64,000 bases of DNA, taken from positions 2,146-66,145 of the forward strand of contig NW_025937435.1 of NCBI RefSeq assembly GCF_000764305.2, in the 5' to 3' direction. The notes beneath the pieces were generated by a model, which saw only the letters and a list, made by a program, of their open reading frames with translations, ran no database searches and was not told where the DNA came from. The translations under genes and the position numbers were made by a program. Positions 31,240-41,200 of this stretch are shown one piece after another. This DNA comes from Hyalella azteca (Eukaryota; Arthropoda; Malacostraca; Amphipoda; Hyalellidae). The stretch's first letter is position 1. Each line of letters starts with the position of its first letter.

Positions 31240-32870
31240 TATTCCCAAGTCCTAATGTCAAGTTTAGGACTTCCTGGTATAAAGCCCACTGATGCGCCAC
31301 CTTCGTCGTCCTCCGTCACCAAGCCGTCGATGAGCAGGTTCCTTATCTCTCGGATCTCGGATGTAATGTTGGACGTGTTCCGTCTATCTACCCTCTTTTG
31401 GGTCAGCTGATGCAAGATGCTGCTGCTTGTTCCTTGCTGAGGGTAGAGGGATATAACTGGACAATCCGGGATCATGCTCAAAACGCGTCCAGTCATCTCT
31501 TGAATGTCGCAATTGTGAACTGGTGAATAAATATCCCTTTCAAATCCTTCGGCAAGTCGTTGAACAGCCTCGGATCCTCTGCGGAAAGAGATCCTTCCAG
31601 AAGAGTCTTCACTCTGGCCGTAGCGCGGTTGTTAGATGGAGATATCCCGCTGAGTTTCCCCCTTCTTTCGTTGGAAGCCAGTCTGATTATTATCTTCCTG
31701 ATACATAGTATGTTATACATCTTTCTTTTTCCTCTCCAGTGAGTACAGTTCTAGATGCCCCAACCTGTCCCAGTAGTCCGGGTCCCTCATCTACTGATCC
31801 TGGACGCGAAGATGTTGGACTGCCTCCAATTGCCGAGTGTGGCGCCCAAAGCTGGCAGCAGTACTCAAGATTGGGGAGCACGAGGGCTCTGAGGAGTATA
31901 ATAATTGGCGCTGATTCTCTCGCTAGAAATGCCCGCCAAATCCATCCTAGCGGTTGTCTCCATCGCGCAACTATTTCCTCGATGTGAACATCATACGCTG
32001 CTTCGGTACTCATCAACACTCCGAGATCTCGGACAAGTTGCTTCTCCTTAATGTCTACGCCGTCCGATGCCAAGTAGCGATGCAGCATTCCAGCCTCTGT
32101 GCCAACTCTACATCTAATTATTTCGAGCTTGGTGTCATTGAGTTGCATTCCATTGAATGCAGTTCATTCACTGAACTTGGTACCACTGAACCTAGCGCAT
32201 TCACTTGGACACAATAGTAGATTTTCGACAAGTCATCCTGTAACCTCTCGCAGTCTTGGTCATCTGTGATCTTCATCAGCACTCTTGTATCTTCCGCAAC
32301 GACGATGTAGATGCGTGGGTAAGTTCCGAATCATCCTCGCGTGTGCAAGTTCTCTTCTAGTCATCCAGATGCGTGGGTAAGTTCTTTTCATCCTCGCTTT
32401 TCTCGATTTCGAGTTTTCTTTTGCAACAGTTTGTACTCTATCTGTAAGGAAGTTGTGGATCCACTTCAACAGGCTTCCTCCTACCTCAGCTTCTTCCATG
32501 TACTTGACAAGCCTCCTGACCACTACCTTCTCAAAAACCTTTATCACATGTGAGGTCAAGGTCACAGGTCTGTAATTTTGGGGTCTGTCCCTCGGACCTC
32601 CTTTGTGGATTGGCGTTATCAGTCCCACTTTGAGGCCCTCGGGTATGATTCCCTTCGTCAACGTGGTTTTTCAGAGGATTGTAAGCGGCTCTGTCAACGC
32701 TCCGACGCACTCCTTTAGCAATACTGCCGGGACTCCATCTGGTCCTGCTGCAGGAAACTTCGCCAGTACTTTGATGATTTTATCCACGTCTTCTGGTCCA
32801 GACACAATGTCCATCCATGTCTTCTGGTCCAGACACAATGTCCATCCATGTCTTTGGTCCAGACTCAATG
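31240..32870 (-). mobile_element. Decayed non-LTR retrotransposon (CR1/Jockey-type reverse transcriptase)
   Basis: Minus-strand reading in several frames gives IPEGLKVGLITPIHKGG, RPQNYRPVTLTSHVIKVFEK, KWIHNFLTDRVQTV and further down RDLGVLMST and LVLPNLEYCCQLWAPHS, the usual order of finger, palm and thumb regions of a LINE ORF2. The catalytic FADD region reads VVAEDTRVLM, and frames shift near 32390, 32150, 31720 and 31490. It is dead. Confidence 0.85.
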
Positions 32871-33105
32871 TCCATCCATGTCTTCTGGTCCAGACTCAAT
32901 GTCCATCTCATCACACCAGCATGACCCATCACTCCTGCATCACCCCTCATGCTCCATCATCCCTTCATGCCCCATCACCCCACATGACCCATCACCCCAC
33001 ATGACCCATCACCCCTCATGCCCCATCACCCCTCATGCCCCATCACCCCTCATGCCCCATCACCCCTCATGCCCCATCACCCCTCATGCCCCATCACCCC
33101 TCATG
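32800..33105. repeat. TCCATCCATGTCTTCTGGTC and CCCCATCACCCCTCATG arrays
   Basis: Short arrays in the LINE end, then a 17-bp array running into the gap. Confidence 0.9.
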
Positions 33106-34017
33106 NNNNNNNNNNNNNNNNNNNNNNNNNNNNNNNNNNNNNNNNNNNNNNNNNNNNNNNNNNNNNNNNNNNNNNNNNNNNNNNNNNNNNNNNNNNNNNN
33201 NNNNNNNNNNNNNNNNNNNNNNNNNNNNNNNNNNNNNNNNNNNNNNNNNNNNNNNNNNNNNNNNNNNNNNNNNNNNNNNNNNNNNNNNNNNNNNNNNNNN
33301 NNNNNNNNNNNNNNNNNNNNNNNNNNNNNNNNNNNNNNNNNNNNNNNNNNNNNNNNNNNNNNNNNNNNNNNNNNNNNNNNNNNNNNNNNNNNNNNNNNNN
33401 NNNNNNNNNNNNNNNNNNNNNNNNNNNNNNNNNNNNNNNNNNNNNNNNNNNNNNNNNNNNNNNNNNNNNNNNNNNNNNNNNNNNNNNNNNNNNNNNNNNN
33501 NNNNNNNNNNNNNNNNNNNNNNNNNNNNNNNNNNNNNNNNNNNNNNNNNNNNNNNNNNNNNNNNNNNNNNNNNNNNNNNNNNNNNNNNNNNNNNNNNNNN
33601 NNNNNNNNNNNNNNNNNNNNNNNNNNNNNNNNNNNNNNNNNNNNNNNNNNNNNNNNNNNNNNNNNNNNNNNNNNNNNNNNNNNNNNNNNNNNNNNNNNNN
33701 NNNNNNNNNNNNNNNNNNNNNNNNNNNNNNNNNNNNNNNNNNNNNNNNNNNNNNNNNNNNNNNNNNNNNNNNNNNNNNNNNNNNNNNNNNNNNNNNNNNN
33801 NNNNNNNNNNNNNNNNNNNNNNNNNNNNNNNNNNNNNNNNNNNNNNNNNNNNNNNNNNNNNNNNNNNNNNNNNNNNNNNNNNNNNNNNNNNNNNNNNNNN
33901 NNNNNNNNNNNNNNNNNNNNNNNNNNNNNNNNNNNNNNNNNNNNNNNNNNNNNNNNNNNNNNNNNNNNNNNNNNNNNNNNNNNNNNNNNNNNNNNNNNNN
34001 NNNNNNNNNNNNNNNNN
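33106..34017. other. Assembly gap (912 N)
   Basis: Run of N between a 17-bp array and the misplaced contig. The alpha2-like signal-peptide exon may be lost here. Confidence 0.99.
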
Positions 34018-34200
34018 CCCTACGTACACACCCTACGTACACACCCTACGTACACACCCTACGTACACACCCTACGTACACACCCTACGTACACACCCTA
34101 CGTACACACCCTACGTACACACACCCTACGTACACACACTCTACGTACACACCCTACGTACACACACTACGTACACACTCTACGTACACACCCTCCGTGC
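34018..34200. repeat. 13-bp CCCTACGTACACA array
   Basis: First sequence after the gap; about 13 units. Confidence 0.95.
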
Positions 34201-34302
34201 ATCGCTCCCACGGGTATCTAGGATACCGTCACACAGGATTGTGTAAACACAACACAAGGCGCCACACAACACAGATGTTGATACAGACAAGCCCCGTGTG
34301 AA

Positions 34303-34342
34303 CCCCAACCCCAACCCCAACCCCAACCCCAACCCCAACCCC
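34303..34342. repeat. (CCCCAA)n, six units
   Basis: Short interstitial hexamer tract. Confidence 0.9.
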
Positions 34343-34379
34343 TTGTCTTTCACAAGACGTCCCGACCCTTTTTTTATTT

Positions 34380-34750
34380 TATTTTAATTTAATTAAGGCC
34401 TGAAATTTATTTAAGGCTTAAAATTTAATTAAGGCTTCCTTTTTTTCTATTTTAATTTCATTTAATTAAGGCACACAATTTATTTAAAGGTTAAAATTTA
34501 ATTAATGCTTAAAATTTATTTGAGGCTTAAATTTAATTAAGGCTTCAGATTTAATTAAATCTTAAAATTCAATATTAACCTTTAATTAAGGCTCAAATTT
34601 AATTAAGGCCAAAAATTCAATTAAGGCTCTACATTTAATTAAGGCTTAAATTTATTTAAGGCTTGAACTTTAATTATGGTTTATAATTAAATTTTGGCTT
34701 AAAATTTAATGAAGGCTTAAAATTTAATTTATGACTAAAATTTAATTTGA
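34380..34750. repeat. AT-rich TTTAATTAAGGCTTAAAA repeats
   Basis: Diverged 18-20-bp units in what should be alpha1-like intron 5. Confidence 0.8.
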
Positions 34751-34844
34751 ACCCTTATTCTCAACCCTTAGGTATAGCCCATAGGGTCGCTGGAACCCTT
34801 AGGGTCGACGTCCTCGAGTTTGTTTGTAATTTTTATTGCACGCG

Positions 34845-34921
34845 CGACGCTGCACCACCACTGCACCACCACTGCACCACCACTGCACCACCACTGCACC
34901 ACCACTGCACCACCACTGCAC
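34845..34921. repeat. 11-bp GCACCACCACT array
   Basis: Seven units, directly followed by the 46-bp repeat. Confidence 0.95.
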
Positions 34922-34995
34922 CAATGTTATCCTTTTGTTGTTATCCAGTCCAGTTATCCAGTCGTAATGTTGTTATCCTTTTGTGCAATTTTAGA
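34922..34995. repeat. Two copies of the 46-bp intron 5 repeat
   Basis: Same unit as 40905-41885 (TAATGTTGTTATCCTTTTGT, TTATCCAGTCCAGTTATCCA); links this contig to intron 5. Confidence 0.95.
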
Positions 34996-35141
34996 ACAGC
35001 GTTCCAGTTAACCCATTTTTAACCCCTAGTTCCTCCCAGGACCCTTTAACCCCTTTCACCCCCAGATACCCCCGGGCCCCTTAACCCTTTTTAATCCCCA
35101 GTTACCTCCCAGACTTCTTTAACCCCCCTTTTAACCCCCAG

Positions 35142-35349
35142 TTACCCCCCCGGGCCCGACAACCTCATCATCCACAATGGGGCCCCCGGCAAAGATGGCC
35201 GCGATGGGGTCAAGGGGTGCAAGGGGGAGGTGGGGGTGCGGGGGTGGAGAGGCAAGACCGGGTCCCAGGGCCGGCCCGGCGAGCCCGGTATGAAGGGCTT
35301 CAAGGGGGCCCCGGGCCTCGAGGGCCTCCCGGGCCTCTTCGGCGAGAAG
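35142..35349 (+). CDS. COL4A1: Collagen alpha1-like exon 6, misplaced on the scaffold
   Basis: Begins with one base completing V of exon 5, then YPPGPDNLIIHNG and Gly-X-Y to GLFGEK; 208 nt, phase 2 to 0. Lies 3 kb upstream of the signal-peptide exon on the scaffold but fits exactly between exons 5 and 8. Confidence 0.85.
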
Positions 35350-35722
35350 GTAAAAAAAATAATTTAAATACTTTAATAATAATTTAAATAATAAATAATT
35401 TTAAAAAGTAACAAAAATTTATGTCGAAAAAAAATGTGAAAAATTTTCGTTTATACGTACATTTAAAAATTAGAAGTGTTGTCTATATAAAATAATTTTT
35501 AAACGAATATTATTATATCTCTATTTAAATAGGATTACAATTCTGCAATATGGACCTATTAATTAATAATTTATTAATTTTTATTAGTATTAACATTAAT
35601 TAATAATATTACTATTATTAATTAACGGTATTGTTATTAATAGTATCAATATTAATTAATATTAACTAATAAAAATACTATGTACCATTGTTGTCTTTGT
35701 TATTTCTACCATCGGTCCCCAG

Positions 35723-35831
35723 GGAGACCGCGGGGACCGAGGCTACGACGGCAGACCGGGCCTCGTGGGGGACGTGGGCCTCCCGGGGGTCTATGACCCC
35801 ACGCTCATGGAGTACTACGCAGGGCCCCCTG
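35723..35831 (+). CDS. COL4A1: Collagen alpha1-like exon 7, misplaced on the scaffold
   Basis: GDRGDRGYDGRPGLVGD to AGPPG with interruption GVYDPTLMEYYAG; phase 0 to 1, matching exon 8. Donor GTGGGT is followed by the same 24-bp array that precedes exon 8. Confidence 0.85.
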
Positions 35832-35909
35832 GTGGGTGGGGCCCCATGGGGCCTTGGGGACTGGGGAGGCCTTAAGGAGCACGGAAGGGCCCTTGAACAC
35901 TGGGGCCCA

Positions 35910-36225
35910 TGAAGGGAACTTCAGTGGGGCCCATGCTGGGGTGTTGAGTGGGGCCCATGCTAGGGTGTTGAGTGGGGCCCATGCTAGGGTGCTAAGTGGG
36001 GCCCATGCTGGGGTGTTGAGTGGGGCCCATGCTGGGATGTTGAGTGGGGCCCATGCTAGGGTGTTGAGTGGGGCCCATGCTAGGGTGTTGAGTGGGGCCC
36101 ATGCTGGGGTGTTGAGTGGGGCCCATGCTGGGGTGTTGAGTGGGGCCCATGCTGGGGTGTTGAGTGGGGCCCATGCTGGGGTGTTGAGTGGGGCCCATGC
36201 TGGGGTGTTGAGTGGGGCCCATGCT
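35910..36225. repeat. 24-bp GGGCCCATGCTGGGGTGTTG array, left part
   Basis: Thirteen units ending at the N at 36226; the same unit resumes at 41917. Confidence 0.97.
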
Positions 36226-36226
36226 N

Positions 36227-36780
36227 CCACTACCATGACCACTACCATGACCACTACCATGACCACTACCATGACCACTACCATGACCACTACCATGACC
36301 ACTACCATGACCACTACCATGACCACTACCATGACCACTACCATGACCACTACCATGACCACTACCATGACCACTACCATGACCACTACCATGACCACTA
36401 CCATGACCACTACCATGACCACTACCATGACCACTACCATGACCACTACCATGACCACTACCATGACCACTACCATGACCACTACCATGACCACTACCAT
36501 GACCACTACCATGACCACTACCATGACCACTACCATGACCACTACCATGACCACTACCATGACCACTACCATGACCACTACCATGACCACTACCATGACC
36601 ACTACCATGACCACTACCATGACCACTACCATGACCACTACCATGACCACTACCATGACCACTACCATGACCACTACCATGACCACTACCATGACCACTA
36701 CCATGACCACTACCATGACCACTACCATGACCACTACCATGACCCACTACCATGGCCCACTACCATGACCACTACCATGA
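36227..36780. repeat. 12-bp CCACTACCATGA array
   Basis: About 43 units, starting at the N; unrelated to the repeat on the other side of that N. Confidence 0.97.
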
Positions 36781-37320
36781 CCTACCATAGCGCCGCAGTT
36801 CGTGGTAGCGCCGCCATCTTGGATCCTTCTATCCTTCACAGATCCATCACTTATCCTCCACGTGCCGGCGAGATTACGACGCTTTACGATCTTTTACGAC
36901 GCCTAAATTATTTCTCTGAATTAATTAATTTAATTTAAATAATTATTTAATTAGAGTATTAATAATTGTTAAATCAATCTACATCGCACGGCGGTTTCTC
37001 TAAGAATTGATTTTATTATTAATGGCTTATTAATGTTTTATTTATTTGTAATCTGATTTAATAAATGGTTTAATAATAATTGTAATGTTTACGATTATAT
37101 GCGTTAAGGGTTTAAAATATTACGGTGATGATAGGCGAAAAAAAATTGATTAAAGAATAATGGGATGGAATTGTGAACAAAGAATCGCTTTAATTTAATA
37201 AAGAAATTGGGCCATTAAAAATCATTTACATATTTACTTAATATCGACAATATATGTAAAAACTTCAAATTGTTTATTGTTCATTATATTATATAATTGA
37301 TAACTCTATAAACTTTCATA
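36780..37320. promoter_or_regulatory. Unique upstream region of the alpha1-like gene with a YY1-type motif
   Basis: Non-repetitive; GCCGCCATCTTGGA at 36810-36823 (AAGATGGCGGC on the minus strand) is a YY1-type core-promoter motif oriented for minus-strand transcription. The rest is AT-rich. Promoter role is inferred from position only. Confidence 0.3.
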
Positions 37321-37900
37321 TAAAGTTTGCATGGAAACAAGAGCCCCCAGTCACCCGATCTTCTCCAAAGTTTGTGCCTTTGGCAGCCAGAAAAAGTAAA
37401 GAGTTTTGTTCACAATCAAAGTCAACTTAGGCACGGAACGACGCACGTCTGCCCCCGACGCTGGCCAGGGCCACTCTGGGGCACGGGCACTGGGACACAA
37501 TTCGAGCTTGCGGGCGTGACCCCTCCAGATGCCAACTACCAATTAAACCCGATCACATTAAGGCTTTTTAAACCGTTTCCAGGCTTTTGAAGTTGGTTAA
37601 TAATGAATAAATATTTATTATATGAGATATTTAAACATAAAAAAGCAGTAAAAGACAACCATAAGACAACCAAAGGACAAAGGTTGTCATGGTTGGCACA
37701 GGGTGTGGTTAACGCGGGCAACCACCGCTGCACCGAGTGTGGGCAGCTCAGTTGCGCGCTGGCGGCCACGGAGGAAGGAGTGCGTTCGTCCGCTCCGAAA
37801 ACCGAGCTACGAATCACGGAGTTAAATCCCCGTAGAGTGTTAATCTAATCTTTTACTTGTACAGTGAAGCCACACCCTGATAATTGGGGCGTGTGGGTGC
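37320..37900. other. Unique intergenic sequence, no gene assigned
   Basis: Open frames of 80-93 codons on both strands are unlike any family I recognise and overlap each other. Confidence 0.4.
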
Positions 37901-38220
37901 TAGAACTACACGCTGGTGGTTAGGGGCGTATTAGGGGTATTACTACACGCTGATAGGGGAGTGTTACAGCGTATATCTACACGCTGTTACAGAGTTTAAC
38001 TACAGGCTCATCGGAGTGTTTTACAGGGTATAACTACACGCTGACAGTAGGGGTGTGTAACAGGGTATAACTACACGCTGACAGTTAGGGGCGTGTTACA
38101 GCGTATAACAGCACGCTGGTAGGGGTGTGTTAGAGGTATAACTACACGCTGTTAGAGGTATTTCTACACGCTGATAGAGAAGTGTTAGAGCGTATATCTA
38201 CACGCCACTAGTTGCTATGG
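37900..38220. repeat. About 40-bp CTACACGCTGATAGGGGTGT repeats
   Basis: Eight diverged units ending 12 bases before the alpha1-like start codon, so probably within its 5' UTR or promoter. Confidence 0.85.
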
Positions 38221-38231
38221 ACTAGGGCGAC

Positions 38232-38291
38232 ATGAAGGCGTCAGTCATCTTGCTGGTCGGGCTGCTGGGCGCTGCTCAGCGTGCCCAGGCC
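38232..38291 (+). CDS. COL4A1: Collagen alpha1-like exon 1, signal peptide
   Basis: [20 protein letters not shown] then GTGAGT. Basic n-region, hydrophobic core and small residues before the end make a good signal peptide; phase 0 into exon 2. Confidence 0.85.
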
Positions 38292-41200
38292 GTGAGTTAT
38301 ATTAAATAAATTAATAGCTTTTAATAAATTATATTTAAATATATATAAGAATTATTATCAATTATATTATTACTTATAATATAAATAAATAAGTATTTAT
38401 TATAACCCAAGCTTATATTGAAATATATACAGTATAACAATTGTTTTTAATTATACTATTAAATATAATATAGATAAATAATTATTTTGTATAACCCAAG
38501 CCTTGAGTTATACTAAATAAATCAATTTTTATAAATTATATTTGAATATATATATAACAATTATTTTTAATTATAAATATAGTTCTAAATAATATATGTT
38601 CTAAAAATAATATTTTTTTACACTAAACTTTAATGAGTATCTACAAAAAAATTATTCACTTTGTACTCATCATTAAAATCATCACAGAATAGTGATTTCT
38701 TTTTGAAATTATTCTCTTAATAAATTATGTTTAAATTATTATAGCAATTATTTACAATTTTATTATCTATAATATATATAATAAATAATTTTATTATATA
38801 TATTATATAAATATATTTTATTAGAACTAAACTTGAATAATTTTATTTAAATATGAGTGAATAAAGTCTATTATATAAGTTAAATTTATTTAAAGTTGAG
38901 TCAGTGGCCACTGAGTCAGTGGTGACTGAGTCAGTGGGGACTGAGTCAGTGGGGACTGAGTCAGTGGTGACTGAGTTAGTGGAGACTGAGTCAGTGGGGA
39001 CTGAGTCAGTGGTGACTGAGTCAGTGGTGACTGAGTCAGTGGTGGCTGAGTCAGTGGTGGCTGAGTCAGTGGTGACTGAGTCAGTGGTGACTGAGTCAGT
39101 GGTGACTGGGTCAGTGGTGACTGAGTCAGTGGTGACTGACTGACTGAGTCAGTGGTGACTGAGTCAGTGGTAACTGAGTCAGTGGTGACTGAGTAAGTGG
39201 CCACTGAGTCAGTGGGGTCTGGGCCCACAGGACTGCTGTGTGTCCCGCCCCTGCCGCTGCGACGACCCGGGCCCACCGGGGGCGCCGGGCCTCCCGGGCC
39301 TGCAGGGCCACACGGGCTTCCCTGGAGACCCGGGCTACGAGGGCCCCACGGGTCAGTGGGCCCCACATAAACACAATTAATAATTTAATAATCAATAAAC
39401 AAAATTATTTCATAATTAATATATAAATAATTAATAAATTAAAAATGAAACAATGAATAAGTAATAAATAAATATACAAAATTTATAATCAACGAAACAT
39501 AATTAATTAATAATTAGTTAATAACCAATAATTAAAAATCATTTAATAATCAACTTATTTGTCTGCCGTCTAATTTAATTGAAATGTATTGCATTTAAAC
39601 CAAATATAATTTGTTAAAAATAAAATACAATTATTTTTATCTTTAGTATTGTGCACATGAATGTACGGCAATACTTTGTTAATAAAAATACTAATATTTA
39701 TATAATAATAATTGACAATATAATAATATTTATTATTAATAATTAGTAATATAATATTATTTATATAATAATTGATTGTCTTCCCCCGGGGCCAGGTCAG
39801 CCCGGGCCCTATGGGGACACGGGGGACCCCGGCAGTATGGGCCCCAAAGGGTCCCGCGGGGACCAAGGGATGCCGGGCTTCAAGGGGACCGCGGGCATCC
39901 CGGGCCTGCCCGGGTCGCAGGGCATCCGCGGGGCCCTCGGCATCCCGGGGTGCAACGGGACCGACGGCCGGCCCGGGGCCCCGGGCTATCCGGGCCCAGC
40001 GGGCCTACCGGGCCCTGAAGGTATGTTATAAATAATTTTTTTATATTAATGAAATTAATTATGTTATTTTATACGTATAATATTTTTCATTTCAATTTTA
40101 TTTTATAATAATTATTTTATTATAATAATTCTTATAAGCTATATACATTAACAGCTATAACCTATATATATTCTACCCATTCATTAGCTAATAATAATAT
40201 TAAATCTATATATATTAAAGTCGTACGTAATATTTAAGATACATATTTATTATTTTATTATTTATATATATTAATATACTCGTATATAAGATATACGTGA
40301 GAAATATAAATTAATAAATTATATTATATATATTAAATGATATAACCCCTCCTCCCCCCTCTACAGGCCCCAAGGGGGTGCCGGGGTTCAAGGGGGACTC
40401 GGGGGAGGGGGGGATCAACTCCCCCGGGGCGCGGGGGGAGAGCGGCACCCCGGGCCTCGCGGGGGTCCAGGGCATCCGCGGGATGAAGGGCAACAAGGGC
40501 TACCCGGGCCCCGAGGGCATACGGGGGCTGCAGGTGAGTGTCCCGGGGGTGGGGTGTGTCACGGCTGTNCCCAACCAACCTACCCCCAACTTACTACCCC
40601 CCAACCCATTTTTGGCGTTAACCATTGGCCTCCCACTCACATAACCCCCCCTCCCACTCTAGGAGGGGGTTAAATTAGGGGTTAAGCCTTAAGTACCTGA
40701 GAAATTGCCCCCTCGAGCAATTAACCCCCTCCCCGCAACTGACTACTCCCCCCTCTCCCCTCCCCCAGGGTTCACCGGGTCGGCCTGGTTGGGACGGGCC
40801 CAAGGGAGACCCCGGGGACCCGGGGGGACTAGTGGAGGCCATGAAGGGGGACATGGGGGAGCGGGGGCCCGACGGCAGCCCCCCGGACTACGAGCTCGTG
40901 TGAGTCCCGTAATGTTGTTATCCTTTTGTTGTCATCCAGTCCAGCTATCCAGTCGTAATGTTGTTATCCTTTTGTTGTTATCCAGTCCAGTTATCCAGTC
41001 GTAATGCTGTTATCCTTTTGTTATTATCCAGTCCAGTTATCCAGTCGTAATGTTGTTATCCTTTTGTTGTTATCCAGTCCAGTTATCCAGTCGTAACGTT
41101 GTTATCCTTTTGTTGTTATCCAGTCCAGTTATCCAGTCGTAATGCTGTTATCCTTTTGTTGTTATCCAGTCCAGTTATCCAGTCGTAATGTTGTTATCCT

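Larger units (their letters stand above)
34018..36225. other. Contig placed in the wrong gap; belongs in alpha1-like intron 5
   Basis: Carries exons 6 and 7 of the alpha1-like gene, two copies of the 46-bp repeat otherwise found at 40905-41885, and the 24-bp repeat otherwise found at 41917-42045. It is bounded by the large gap and the N at 36226. It should fill the single-N join at 41886. Confidence 0.85.

Noticed and set aside
34303..34342. Telomere-like (CCCCAA)n
   Set aside because: Only six units, interstitial, inside a displaced intron contig; chance minisatellite.
35142..35831. A third, separate collagen gene upstream of the alpha1-like gene
   Set aside because: Only two exons, and they fit by phase and by flanking repeats into alpha1-like intron 5; they are displaced exons.
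35805..36768. Frames encoding (TMT)n, (VVM)n and (GSGH)n
   Set aside because: Products of the 12-bp CCACTACCATGA array and of reading across the N at 36226.
37640..37693. Minus-strand MTTFVLWLSYGCLLLLF as the alpha2-like signal peptide
   Set aside because: Hydrophobic and tempting, but it runs into a stop with no usable donor in phase 0; region is AT-rich, so chance is likely.
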